A stretch of 64,000 nucleotides of DNA, taken from positions 3,906,001 to 3,970,000 of the forward strand of contig NW_027475134.1 of the NCBI RefSeq assembly GCF_051020985.1, in the 5' to 3' direction. Each line of letters opens with the position of its first letter. The first letter of the stretch is position 1. This document shows, in pieces, positions 1-12,765 of this stretch. The position numbers and the translations under genes were made by a program. The DNA comes from Nomia melanderi (Eukaryota; Arthropoda; Insecta; Hymenoptera; Halictidae). The notes beneath the pieces are model-generated. The model did no database searches. It was not told where the DNA came from and saw nothing but the letters and a program-made list of their open reading frames with translations.

Positions 1-165
1 AATAAACCAAAGTGAATTATCAGCAGGATGCCCAGGCGCATGAATCTGTGAAGCGGGAACGACCTCGGACCACCAGGGGCCGAGACAACCACCGTCTCAT
101 GGGGCCGGACACTCAGGGTCAGGGGAAAATCCAATATATATCTGGTGATATCTCGGGTGCTATTA
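1..165 (+). repeat. Left-edge monomer, first 10 bases cut off
   Basis: The window opens at monomer base 11. This unit has its own variants (cagcaggatgccc and tgtgaagcggg) and does not match the monomer that precedes the later copies of the adjoining 10-mer, so it probably belongs to a different HOR lying to the left. Confidence 0.85.
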
Positions 166-1915
166 CAGATAGCGCAATAAATCAAAGTGTATTATCTGCA
201 GGAGGCCCTGGCGCATGAATCTGTGCAGCGGGAACGACCTCGGACCACCAGGGTCCGAGAAAAACACCGTCTCATGGGGCCGCACACTCAGGGTCAGTGA
301 AAAATCCAATATATATCTGGTGATATCTCGGGTGCTATTACAGATAGCGCCATAAATCAAAGTGCATTGTCTGTAGGAGGCCCTGGCGCATGAATCTGTG
401 CAGCGGGAACGACCTCGGACCACCAGGGGCCGAGACAACCACCGTCTCATGGGGCCGGACACTCAGGGTCAGGGGAATATCCAATATATATCTGGTGATA
501 TCACGGGTGCTATTACAGATAGCGCAATAAATCAAAGTACATTGTCTGTAGGAGGCCCTGGCGCATGAATCTGTGCAGCGGGAACGACCTCGGACCACCA
601 GGGTCCGAGAAAACCACAGTCTCATGGGGCCGGACACTCAGGGTCAGGGGAAAATCCAATATATATCTGGTGATATCTCGGGTGCTATTACAGATAGCGC
701 AATAAACGAAAGTGAATTATCTGCAGGAGGCCCTGGCGCATGAATCTGTGCAGCGGGAACGACCTAGGACCACCAGGGGCCGAGAAAACCACCGTCTCAT
801 GGGGCCGGACTAACAGGGTCAGGGAAAAATCCAATATATATCTGGTGACATCTCGGGTGCTATTAGAGATAGCGCAATAAACCAATGTGAGTCATCTGCA
901 GGAGGCCCTGGCGCCTGAAGCAGTGCAGCGCGAACGACCTCGGACCACCAGGGGCCGAGAAAACCACCGTCTCATGGGGCCGGACACTCTGGGTCAGCGA
1001 AAAATCCAATATATATGTGGTGATATCTCGGGAGCTATTACAGATAGCGCAATAAATCAAAGTGCATTGTCTGTAGGAGGCCCTGGCGCATGAATCTGTG
1101 CAGCGGGAACGACCTCGGACCACCAGGGGCCGATAAAACTACAGTCTCATGCGGCCGGACACTCAGGGTCTGGGGAAAATCCAATATATATCTGGTGATA
1201 TCTCCGGTCCTATTACAGATAGCGAAATAAATCAAAGTGCATTGTCTGTAGGAGGCCCTGGCGCATGAATCTGTGCAGCGGGAACGACCTCGGACCACCA
1301 GAGGCCGAGGAAACCACAGTCTCATGGGGCCGGACACTCAGGGTCAGGGAAAAATCCAATATATATCTGGTGATATCTTGGGTGCTATTAGATATGGCGC
1401 AATAAACCAAAGTGAATTATCTGTAGGAGGCCCTGGCGCATGAATCTGTGCAGCGGGAACGACCTCGGACCACCAGGGGCCGAGAAAACCACAGTCTCAT
1501 GGGGCCGGACTCTCAGGGTCAAGGGAAAATCCAATATATATCTGGTGATATCTCGGGTGCTAATAGAGATAGCGCAATAAACCAAAGTGAATTATCTGCA
1601 GGAGGCCCTGGCGCATGAATCTGTGCAGCGGGAACGACCTCGGACCAGCAGGGGCCGAGAAAACGACCGTCTCATGGGGCCGGACACTCAGGGTCAGTGA
1701 AAAATCCAATATATATCTGGTGATATCTCGGGTGCTATTACAGATAGCGCAATAAATCAAAGTGCATTGTCTGTAGGAGGCCCTGGCGCATGAATCTGTG
1801 CAGCGGGAACGTCCTCGGACCTCCAGGGGCCGAGACAACCACCGCCTCATGGGGCCGGACACTCAGGGTCCGGGTAAAATCCAATATATATCTGGTGATA
1901 TCTTGGGTGCTATTA
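166..1915 (+). repeat. HOR-A unit 1: ten monomers, 1,750 bp
   Basis: Ten distinguishable monomers, a to j, form the unit. Tags are: a, ccgcacactc; c, gaatatcc with atcacggg; d, aaacgaaagtg; e, caatgtgagtcatc and gcgcctgaag; f, gcggccgg and ctccggtcc; h, agatatggcgc; i, gctaatagag; j, gtcctcggacctcc. The same order returns in the next two units, which defines it as a higher-order repeat and not random monomer variation. Monomers h and i reappear in the 12-mer further right (6115 and 6290), and c reappears at 6640 and 11016, so the two HOR families share ancestry. Confidence 0.88.
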
Positions 1916-3315
1916 CAGATAGCGCAATAAATCAAAGTGCATTGTCTGTAGGAGGCCCTGGCGCACGAATCTGTGCAGCGGGAACGACCTCGGACCACCA
2001 GGGTCCGAGAAAAACACCGTCTCATGGGGCCGCACACTCAGGGTCAGTGAAAAATCCAATATATATCTGGTGATATCTCGGGTGCTATTACAGATAGCGC
2101 CATAAACGAAAGTGAATTATCTGCAGGAGGCCCTGGCGCATGAATCTGTGCAGCGGGAACGACCTAGGACCACCAGGGGCCGAGAAAACCACCGTCTCAT
2201 GGGGCCGGACTAACAGGGTCAGGGAAAAATCCAATATATATCTGGTGACATCTCGGGTGCTATTAGAGATAGCGCAATAAACCAATGTGAGTCATCTGCA
2301 GGAGGCCCTGGCGCCTGAAGCTGTGCAGCGCGAACGACCTCGGACCACCAGGGGCCGAGAAAACCACCGTCTCATGGGGCCGGACACTCTGGGTCAGCGA
2401 AAAATCCAATATATATGTGGTGATATCTCGGGAGCTATTACAGATAGCGCAATAAATCAAAGTGCATTGTCTGTAGGAGGCCCTGGCGCATGAATCTGTG
2501 CAGCGGGAACGACCTCGGACCACCAGGGGCCGATAAAACTACAGTCTCATGCGGCCGGACACTCAGGGTCTGGGGAAAATCCAATATATATCTGGTGATA
2601 TCTCCGGTCCTATTACAGATAGCGAAATAAATCAAAGTGCATTGTCTGTAGGAGGCCCTGGCGCATGAATCTGTGCAGCGGGAACGACCTCGGACCACCA
2701 GAGGCCGAGGAAACCACAGTCTCATGGGGCCGGACACTCAGGGTCAGGGAAAAATCCAATATATATCTGGTGATATCTTGGGTGCTATTAGATATGGCGC
2801 AATAAACCAAAGTGAATTATCTGTAGGAGGCCCTGGCGCATGAATCTGTGCAGCGGGAACGACCTCGGACCACCAGGGGCCGAGAAATCCACAGTCTTAT
2901 GGGGCCGGACTCTCAGGGTCAAGGGAAAATCCAATATATATCTGGTGATATCTCGGGTGCTAATAGAGATAGCGCAATAAACCAAAGTGAATTATCTGCA
3001 GGAGGCCCTGGCGCATGAATCTGTGCAGCGGGAACGACCTCGGACCAGCAGGGGCCGAGAAAACGACCGTCTCATGGGGCCGGACACTCAGGGTCAGTGA
3101 AAAATCCAATATATATCTGGTGATATCTCGGGTGCTATTACAGATAGCGCAATAAATCAAAGTGCATTGTCTGTAGGAGGCCCTGGCGCATGAATCTGTG
3201 TAGCGGGAACGTCCTCGGACCTCCAGGGGCCGAGACAACCACCGCCTCATGGGGCCGGACACTCAGGGTCCGGGTAAAATCCAATATATATCTGGTGATA
3301 TCTTGGGTGCTATTA
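1916..3315 (+). repeat. HOR-A unit 2: eight-monomer deletion variant, 1,400 bp
   Basis: The order is a d e f g h i j, with b and c missing. The joint lies inside one unit: gcgccataaa just before about 2106 is the tag of the monomer after a (compare 349-358), and cgaaagtgaatta immediately after is the tag of d (compare 707). The lost length is exactly two monomers (350 bp), as expected for an in-register unequal exchange. All other tags, such as e at 2284-2320, match unit 1. Confidence 0.87.
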
Positions 3316-4560
3316 CAGATAGCGCAATAAATCAAAGTGCATTGTCTGTAGGAGGCCCTGGCGCACGAATCTGTGCAGCGGGAACGACCTCGGACCACCA
3401 GGGTCCGAGAAAAACACCGTCTCATGGGGCCGCACACTCAGGGTCAGTGAAAAATCCAGTATATATCTGGTGATATCTCGGGTGCTATTACAGATAGCGC
3501 CATAAATCAAAGTGCATTGTCTGTAGGAGGCCCTAGCGCATGAATCTGTGCAGCGGGAACGACCTCGGACCACCAGGGGCCGAGACAACCACCGTCTCAT
3601 GGGGCCGGACACTCAGGGTCAGGGGAATATCCAATATATATCTGGTGATATCACGGGTGCTATTACAGATAGCGCAATAAATCAAAGTACATTGTCTGTA
3701 GGAGGCCCTGGCGCATGAATCTGTGCAGCGGGAACGACCTCGGACCACCAGGGTCCGAGAAAACCACAGTCTCATGGGGCCGGACACTCAGGGTCAGGGG
3801 AAAATCCAATATATATCTGGTGATATCTCGGGTGCTATTACAGATAGCGCAATAAACGAAAGTGAATTAACTGCAGGAGGCCCTGGCGCATGAATCTGTG
3901 CAGCGGGAACGACCTAGGACCACCAGGGGCCGAGAAAACCACCGTCTCATGGGGCCGGACTATCAGGGTCAGGGAAAAATCCAATATATATCTGGTGACA
4001 TCTCGGGTGCTATTAGAGATAGCGCAATAAACCAATGTGAGTCATCTGCAGGAGGCCCTGGCGCCTGAAGCTGTGCAGCGCGAACGACCTCGGACCACCA
4101 GGGGCCGAGAAAACCACCGTCTCATGGGGCCGGACACTCTGGGTCAGCGAAAAATCCAATATATATGTGGTGATATCTCGGGAGCTATTACAGATAGCGC
4201 AATAAATCAAAGTGCATTGTCTGTAGGAGGCCCTGGCGCATGAATCTGTGCAGCGGGAACGACCTCGGACCACCAGGGGCCGATAAAACTACAGTCTCAT
4301 GCGGCCGGACACTCAGGGTCTGGGGAAAATCCAATATATATCTGGTGATATCTCCGGTCCTATTACAGATAGCGAAATAAATCAAAGTGCATTGTCTGTA
4401 GGAGGCCCTGGCGCATGAATCTGTGCAGCGGGAACGACCTCGGACCACCAGAGGCCGAGGAAACCACAGTCTCATGGGGCCGGACACTCAGGGTCAGGGA
4501 AAAATCCAATATATATCTGGTGATATCTTGGGTGCTATTAGATATGGCGCAATAAACCAA
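3316..4560 (+). repeat. HOR-A unit 3, right end replaced
   Basis: Monomers a to g are again in order, with b and c present. The eighth monomer starts like h (agatatggcgc at about 4540) but from about 4575 it switches to another type (gcaacgggaacc, gaaaaatccaca). Homology to HOR-A therefore ends inside this monomer. Confidence 0.82.
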
Positions 4561-5239
4561 AGTGAATTATCTGCAGGAGGCCCTGGCGCATGAATCTGTG
4601 CAACGGGAACCACCTCGGACCACCAGGGGCCGAAAAATCCACAGTCTCATGGGGCCGGACACTCAGGGTCAGGGAAAAATTCAATATATATCTGGTGATA
4701 TCTTGGGTGCTATTAGAGATAGCGCAATAAACCAAAGTGAGTTATCTGCAGGAGGCCCTGGCGCATGAATCTGTGCAACGGGAACGACCTCGGACCACCA
4801 GGGGCCGAAAAAACCACAGTCTCATGGGGCCGGACACTCAGGGTCAGGGAAAAATCCAATATATATCTGGTGATATCTCGGGTGCTATTACAGATAGCGC
4901 AATAAATCAAAGTGCATTGTCTGTAGGAGGCCCTGGCGCATGAATCTGTGCAGCGGGAACGACCTCGGACCACCAGGGGCCGTGAAAACCACAGTCTCAT
5001 GGGGCCGGACACTCAGGGTCAGGGGAAAATCCAATATATATCTGGTGATATCTCGGGTGCTATTAGAGATAGCGCAATAAATCAAAGGGCATTGTCCGTA
5101 GGAGGCCCTGGCGCATGAACCTGTGCAGCGGCAACGACCTCAACCACCAGGGGCCGAGAAAACCACAGTCTCATGGGGCCGGACACTCAGGGTCAGGGGA
5201 AAATCCAATATATATCTGGTGATATCTCGGGTGCTATTA
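4561..5239 (+). repeat. Transition monomers between HOR-A and HOR-B
   Basis: About four ordinary monomers that do not repeat as a block elsewhere in the window. Two carry gcaacggga with gccgaaaaa. One unit is 174 bp because a base is missing near 5141 (cctcaaccacc in place of cctcggaccacc). Confidence 0.75.
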
Positions 5240-7339
5240 CAGATAGCGCAATAAATCAAAGTGCGTTGTCTGTAGGAGGCCCTGGCGCATGAATCTGTGC
5301 AGCGGGAACGACCTAGGACCACCAGGGGCCGAGACAACCACCGTCTCATGGGGCCGGACACTCAGGGTCAGGGGAAAATCCAATATATATCTGGTGATAT
5401 CTCGGGTGCTATTACAGATAGCGCAATAAATCAAAGTGCATTGTCTGTAAGAGGCCCTGGCGCATGAATCTGTGAAGCGGCAACGACCTCGGACCACCAG
5501 GGGCCGAGAAAACCACCGTCTCATGGGGCCGGGCACTCAGGGTCTGGGGAAAATCCAGTATATACCTGGTGATATCTCGGGTGCTATTACAGACAGCGCA
5601 ATAAATCAAAGTGCATTGTCTGTAGGAGGCCCTGGCGCATGAACCTGTGCAGCGGGAACAACCTCGGACCACCAGGGGCCGAGAAAACGACCGTCTCATG
5701 GGGCCGGACACTCAGGGTCAGGGGAAAATCCAATATATGTCTGGTGATATCTCGGGTGCTATTACAGATAGCGCAATAAACCATAGTGAATTATCTGCAG
5801 GAGGCCCTGGCGCATGAATCTGTGCAGCGGGAACGACCTCGGACCACCAGGGGCCGAAAAAACCACAGTCTCATGGGGCCGGATACTCAGGGTCAGGGGA
5901 AAATCCAATATAGATCTGGTGATATCTCGGGTGCTATTACAGATAGCGCAATAAATCAAAGTGCATTGTCTGTAGGAGGCCCTGGCGCATGAACCTGTGC
6001 AGCGGGAACGACCTCGGACCACCAGGGGCCGAGAAAACGACCGTCTCATGGGGCCGGACGCTCAGGGTCAGTGAAAAATCCAATATATATCTGGTGATAT
6101 CTCGGGTGCTATTACAGATAGCGCAATAAATCAAAGTGCATTGTCTGTAGGAGGCCCTGGCGCATGAACCTGTGCAGCGGGAACGACCTCGGACCACCAG
6201 CGGCCGAGAAAACCACAGTCTCATGGGGCCGGACTCTCAGGGTCAAGGGAAAATCCAATATATATCTGGTGATATCTCGGGTGCTAATAGAGATAGCGCA
6301 ATAAACCAAAGTGAATTATCTGCAGGAGGCCCTGGCGCATGAATCTGTGCAGCGGGAACGACCTCGGACCAGCAGGGGCCGAGAAAACGACCGTCTCATG
6401 GGGCCGGACACTCAGGGTCAGTGAAAAATCCAATATATATCTGGTGATATCTCGGGTGCTATTACAGATAGCGCAATAAATCAAAGTGCATTGTCTGTAG
6501 GAGGCCCTGGCGGATGAATCTGTGCAGCGGGAACGACCTCGGACCACCAGGGGCCGAGAAAACCACAGTCTCATGGGGCCGGACACTCAGGGTCAGGGGA
6601 AAATCCAGTATATATCTGGTGATATCTCGGGTGCTATTAGAGATAGCGCAATAAATCAAAGTGCATTGTCTGTAGGAGGCCCTGGCGCATGAATCTGTGC
6701 AGCGGGAACGACCTCGGACCACCAGGGGCCGAGACAACCACCGTCTCATGGGGCCGGACACTCAGGGTCAGGGGAATATCCAATATATATCTGGTGATAT
6801 CACGGGTGCTATTACAGATAGCGCAATAAATCAAAGTACATTGTCTGTAGGAGGCCCTGGCGCATGAATCTGCGCAGCGGGAACGACCTCGGACCACCAG
6901 GGTCCGAGAAAACCACAGTCTCATGGGGCCGGACCCTCATGGTCAGGGTAAAATCCAATATATATCTGGTGATATCTCGTGTGCTATTACAGATAGCGCA
7001 ATAAATCAAAGTGCATTGTCTGTTGGAGGCCCTGGCGCATGAATCTGTTCAGCGGGAACGACCTCGGACCACCAGGGGCCGAGAAAACCACCGTCCCATG
7101 GGGCCGGACACTCAGGGTCGGGGAAAAATCCAGTATATATCTGATGATATCTCGGGTGCTATTAGAGATAGCGCAATAAACCAAAGTGAATTGTCTGCAA
7201 GAGGCCCTGGCGCATGCATCTGTGCAGCGGGAACGACCTCAGACCACGAGGGGCAGGGAAAACCACCGTCTCATGGGGCCGGACGCTCAGGGTCGGGGAA
7301 AAATCCAATATATATCTGGTGATATCTCAGGTGCTATTA
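5240..7339 (+). repeat. HOR-B unit 1: twelve monomers, 2,100 bp
   Basis: The unit is marked by gcggcaacgacc with gggcactcagggtctgggg in its first monomer, an atagatctggtg (BglII) monomer at about 5765-5939, the h- and i-like monomers at 6115-6464, the c-like gaatatcc monomer at 6640, gtcccatgg at about 7094, and cgaggggcaggg at about 7247. The first seven monomers repeat at an offset of 2,100 bp. Confidence 0.85.
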
Positions 7340-8914
7340 GAGATAGCGCAATAAACTAAAGTGAATTATCTGTAGGAGGCCCTGGCGCATGAATCTGTGC
7401 AGCAGGAACGACCTCGGTCCACCAGGAGCCGAGAAAACCACCGTTTCATGGGGCCGGACTGTCAGGGTCAGGAAAAAATCCATTATATATCTGGTGATAT
7501 CTCGGGTGCTATTACAGATAGCGCGATAAATCACAGTGCATTGTCTGTAAGAGGCCCTGGCGCATGAATCTGTGAAGCGGCAACGACCTCGGACCACCAG
7601 GGGCCGAGAAAACCACCGTCTCATGGGGCCGGGCACTCAGGGTCTGGGGAAAATCCAGTATATACCTGGTGATATCTCGGGTGCTATTACAGATAGCGCA
7701 ATAAATCAAAGTGCATTGTCTGTAGGAGGCCCTGGCGCATGAACCTGTGCAGCGGGAACGACCTCGGACCACCAGGGGCCGAGAAAACGACCGTCTCATG
7801 GGGCCGGACACTCAGGGTCAGGGGAAAATCCAATATATGTCTGGTGATATCTCGGGTGCTATTACAGATAGCGCAATAAACCATAATGAATTATCTGCAG
7901 GAGGCCCTGGCGCATGAATCTGTGCAGCGGGAACGACCTCGGACCACCAGGGGCCGAAAAAACCACAGTCTCATGGGGCCGGATACTCAGGGTCAGGGGA
8001 AAATCCAATATAGATCTGGTGATATCTCGGGTGCTATTACAGATAGCGCAATAAATCAAAGTGCATTGTCTGTAGGAGGCCCTGGCGCATGAACCTGTGC
8101 AGCGGGAACGACCTCGGACCACCAGGGGCCGAGAAAACGACCGTCTCATGGGGCCGGACGCTCAGGGTCAGTGAAAAATCCAATATATATCTGGTGATAT
8201 CTCGGGTGCTATTACAGATAGCGCAATAAATCAAAGTGCATTGCCTGTAGGAGGCCCTGGCGCATGAACCTGTGCAGCGGGAACGACTTCGGACCACCAG
8301 CGGCCGAGAAAACCACAGTCTCATGGGGCCGGACTCTCAGGGTCAAGGGAAAATCCAATATATATCTGGTGATATCTCGGGTGCTAATAGAGATAGCGCA
8401 ATAAACCAAAGTGAATTATCTGCAGGAGGCCCTGGCGCATGAATCTGTGCAGCGGGAACGACCTCGGACCAGCAGGGGCCGAGAAAACGACCGTCTCATG
8501 GGGCCGGACACTCAGGGTCAGTGAAAAATCCAATATATATCCGGTGATATCTCGGGTGCTATTACAGATAGCGCAATAAATCAAAGTGCATTGTCTGTAG
8601 GAGGCCCTGGCGCATGAATCTGTTCAGCGGGAACGACCTCGGACCACCAGGGGCCGAGAAAACTACCGTCCCATGGGGCCGGACACTCAGGGTCGGGGAA
8701 AAATCCAGTATATATCTGATGATATCTCGGGTGCTATTAGAGATAGCGCAATAAACCAAAGTGAATTGTCTGCAAGAGGCCCTGGCGCATGCATCTGTGC
8801 AGCGGGAACGACCTCAGACCACGAGGGGCAGGGAAAACCACCGTCTCATGGGGCCGGACGCTCAGGGTCGGGGAAAAATCCAATATATATCTGGTGATAT
8901 CTCGGGTGCTATTA
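7340..8914 (+). repeat. HOR-B unit 2: nine-monomer deletion variant, 1,575 bp
   Basis: Seven monomers match unit 1 at a 2,100-bp offset. From 8565 onward the match is to 6990 instead (offset 1,575 bp; tags gttcagcggg, gtcccatgg, tctgatgatatc). Three monomers equivalent to 6465-6989 are absent, again a loss of a whole number of units. Confidence 0.84.
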
Positions 8915-11190
8915 GAGATAGCGCAATAAACTAAAGTGAATTATCTGTAGGAGGCCCTGGCGCATGAATCTGTGCAGCAGGAACGACCTCGGTCCACCAG
9001 GAGCCGAGAAAACCACCGTTTCATGGGGCCGGACTGTCAGGGTCAGGAAAAAATCCATTATATATCTGGTGATATCTTGGGTGCTATTACAGATAGCGCG
9101 ATAAATCACAGTGAATTATCTGCACGAGGCCCTTGCGCATGAATCTGTGCAGCGGGAACGACGTCGGACCACCAGGGGCCGAGAAAACCACCGACACATG
9201 AGGCCGGACACCCAAGGTCATGTAAAAATCCAGAATATATCTGGTGATATCTCGGGTGCTATTATAGATAGCGCAATAAATCAAAGTGCATTGTCTGCAG
9301 GAGGCCCTGTCGCATGAATTTGTGCAGCGGGATCTACCTCGGACCACCAGGGACCCAGAAACTCACCGACACATGGGGCCGGACTGTCAAGGTCAGGGTA
9401 AAATCCAATATATATCTGGTGATATCTTGGTTGCTATTACAGATAGCGCAATAAACCAAAGTGAATTATCTGTAGGAGTCCCTGGCGCATGAATCTGTGC
9501 AGCGGGCACGACCTCGGACCACCAGGGGCCGAGAAAACCACCGACTCATGGGGCCGGATACTAAGGGGCAGGGAAAAATCCAATACATATCTGGTGATAT
9601 TTCGGGTGCTATTACAGATAGCGCAATAAATCAAAGTGCATTGTCTGTAGGAGGCCCTGGCGCATGAATCTGTGCAGCGGGATCGACCTCGGACCACCAG
9701 GGGCCGAGAAAATCACCGTCTCATGGGGCCGGACACTCAGGGTCAGGGAAAAATCCAATATATATCTGGTGATATCTCGGGTGCTATTACAGATAGCGCA
9801 ATAAATAAAAGTGCATTGTCTGTAGGAGACCCTGTCGCATGAATCTGTGCAGCGGGATCGACCTCGGACCACCAGGGGCCGAGAAAACTACCGTCTCATG
9901 GTGCCGGACACTCATTGTCAGAGGAAAATCCAATATATATATGGTCATATCTCGGGTGCTATTAGAGATAGCGCAATAAACCAAAGTGAATTGTCTGCAA
10001 GAGGCCCTTGCGCATGAATCTGTGCAGCGGGAACGACGTCGGACCACCAGGGGCCGAGAAAACCACCGACACATGAGGCCGGACACCCAAGGTCATGTAA
10101 AAATCCAGAATATATCTGGTGATATCTCGGGTGCTATTATAGATAGCGCAATAAATCAAAGTGCATTGTCTGCAGGAGGCCCTGTCGCATGAATTTGTGC
10201 AGCGGGATCTACCTCGGACCACCAGGGACCCAGAAAATCACCGACACATGGGGCCGGACTGTCAAGGTCAGGGTAAAATCCAATATATATCTGGTGATAT
10301 CTTGGTTGCTATTACAGATAGCGCAATAAACCAAAGTGAATTATCTGTAGGAGTCCCTGGCGCATGAATCTGTGCAGCGGGCACGACCTCGGACCACCAG
10401 GGGCCGAGAAAACCACCGACTCATGGGGCCGGATACTAAGGGGCAGGGAAAAATCCAATACATATCTGGTGATATTTCGGGTGCTATTACAGATAGCGCA
10501 ATAAATCAAAGTGCATTGTCTGTAGGAGGCCCTGGCGCATGAACCTGTGCAGCGGGAACGACCTCGGACCACCAGCGGCCGAGAAAACCACAGTCTCATG
10601 GGGCCGGACTCTCAGGGTCAAGGGAAAATCCAATATATATCTGGTGATATCTCGGGTGCTAATAGAGATAGCGCAATAAACCAAAGTGAATTATCTGCAG
10701 GAGGCCCTGGCGCATGAGTCTGTGCAGCGGGAACGACCTCGGACCAGCAGGGGCCGAGAAAACGACCGTCTCATGGGGCCGGACACTCAGGGTCAGTGAA
10801 AAATCCAGTATATATCTGGTGATATCTCGGGTGCTATTAGAGATAGCGCAATAAACCAAAGTGAATTATCTGCAGGATGCCCTGGCGCATGAATCTGTGC
10901 AAGCGGGAACGTCCTCGTACCTCCAGGGGCCGAGACAACCACCGTCTCATGGGGCCGGACACTCAGGGTCAGGGTAAAATCCAATATATATCTGGTGATA
11001 TCTCGGGTGCTATTACAGATAGCGCAATAAATCAAAGTGCATTGTCTGTAGGAGGCCCTGGCGCATGAATCTGTGCAGCGGGAACGACCTCGGACCACCA
11101 GGGGCCGAGACAACCACCGTCTCATGGGGCCGGACACTCAGGGTCAGGGGAATATCCAATATATATCTGGTGATATCACGGGTGCTGTTA
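8565..11190 (+). repeat. Fifteen-monomer HOR, copy 1, 2,626 bp
   Basis: Monomers from 8565 to about 9789 reappear at +2,626 bp (11191 onward) in the same order. Inside, a five-monomer block (9090-9964) partly repeats at +875 bp, then the array reverts at about 10490 to h- and i-like monomers of HOR-B and, at 11016, the c-like monomer. This copy is therefore a mosaic of two HOR families. A single inserted A near 10901 (gtgcaagcggg) makes one unit 176 bp and explains the odd offset of 15 x 175 + 1. Confidence 0.82.
9090..9264 (+). repeat. Acacatgaggcc-type monomer, first of six copies
   Basis: Tags are acgtcggacc, cgacacatgaggcc, acccaaggtcatg and atccagaatatatc. Other copies start at 9965, 11716, 12766, 15916 and 22566, each followed by a monomer with ctgtcgcatgaatttg and gatctacctcgg. 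The tail acccaaggtcatg is shared with the divergent-tail monomers, linking the two types. Confidence 0.85.
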
Positions 11191-12415
11191 CAGATAGCGC
11201 AATAAATCAAAGTACATTGTCTGTAGGTGGCCCTGGCGCATGAATCTGCGCAGCGGGAACGACCTCGGACCACCAGGGGCCGAGAAAACTACCGTCCCAT
11301 GGGGCCGGACACTCAGGGTCGGGGAAAAATCCAGTATATATCTGATGATATCTCGGGTGCTATTAGAGATAGCGCAATAAACCAAAGTGAATTGTCTGCA
11401 AGAGGCCCTGGCGCATGCATCTGTGCAGCGGGAACGACCTCAGACCACGAGGGGCAGGGAAAACCACCGTCTCATGGGGCCGGACGCTCAGGTTCGGGGA
11501 AAAATCCAATATATATCTGGTGATATCTCGGGTGCTATTAGAGATAGCGCAATAAACTAAAGTGAATTATCTGTAGGAGGCCCTGGCGCATGAATCTGTG
11601 CAGCAGGAACGACCTCGGTCCACCAGGAGCCGAGAAAACCACCGTTTCATGGGGCCGGACTGTCAGGGTCAGGAAAAAATCCATTATATATCTGGTGATA
11701 TCTCGGGTGCTATTACAGATAGCGCGATAAATCACAGTGAATTATCTGCACGAGGCCCTTGCGCATGAATCTGTGCAGCGGGAACGACGTCGGACCACCA
11801 GGGGCCGAGAAAACCACCGACACATGAGGCCGGACACCCAAGGTCATGTAAAAATCCAGAATATATCTGGTGATATCTCGGGTGCTATTATAGATAGCGC
11901 AATAAATCAAAGTGCATTGTCTGCAGGAGGCCCTGTCGCATGAATTTGTGCAGCGGGATCTACCTCGGACCACCAGGGACCCAGAAAGTCACCGACACAT
12001 GGGGCCGGACTGTCAAGGTCAGGGTAAAATCCAATATATATCTGGTGATATCTTGGTTGCTATTACAGATAGCGCAATAAACCAAAGTGAATTATCTGTA
12101 GGAGTCCCTGGCGCATGAATCTGTGCAGCGGGCACGACCTCGGACCACCAGGGGCCGAGAAAACCACCGACTCATGGGGCCGGATACTAAGGGGCAGGGA
12201 AAAATCCAATACATATCTGGTGATATTTCGGGTGCTATTACAGATAGCGCAATAAATCAAAGTGCATTGTCTGTAGGAGGCCCTGGCGCATGAATCTGTG
12301 CAGCGGGATCGACCTCGGACCACCAGGGGCCGAGAAAATCACCGTCTCATGGGGCCGGACACTCAGGGTCAGGGAAAAATCCAATATATATCTGGTGATA
12401 TCTCGGGTGCTATTA
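11191..12415 (+). repeat. Fifteen-monomer HOR, copy 2, seven monomers retained
   Basis: Seven monomers match 8565-9789 in order (gtcccatgg; cgaggggcaggg; the ggaaaaaatccatt type; the acacatgaggcc type; the gatctacctcgg type; the actaagggg type; the gggatcgacctcgg type). Homology to copy 1 ends near 12415, where a different gggatcgacc monomer follows. Confidence 0.8.
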
Positions 12416-12765
12416 CAGATAGCGCAATAAATAAAAGTGCATTGTCTGTAGGAGACCCTGTCGCATGAATCTGTGCAGCGGGATCGACCTCGGACCACCA
12501 GGGGCCGAGAAAACCACCGTTTCATGGGGCCGGACTGTCAGGGTCAGGAAAAAATCCATTATATATCTGGTGATATCTCGGGTGCTATTACAGATAGCGC
12601 AATAAATCAAAGTGCATTGTCTGTAGGTGACCCTGTCGCATGAATCTGTGCAGCGGGATCGACCTCGGACCACCAGGGGCCGAGAAAACTACCGTCTCAT
12701 GGTGCCGGACGCTCATTGTCAGGGGAAAATCCAATATATATATGGTCATATCTCGGGTGCTATTA
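12416..12765 (+). repeat. Two linking monomers ahead of the acacatgaggcc unit
   Basis: Two monomers of the gggatcgacctcgg class. The first has a ggaaaaaatccatt tail copied from the class seen at 11540. The second has ggtgccgg and atatggtcatatc tags like those at about 9896 and 13576. They look like hybrids of neighbouring types. Confidence 0.7.
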
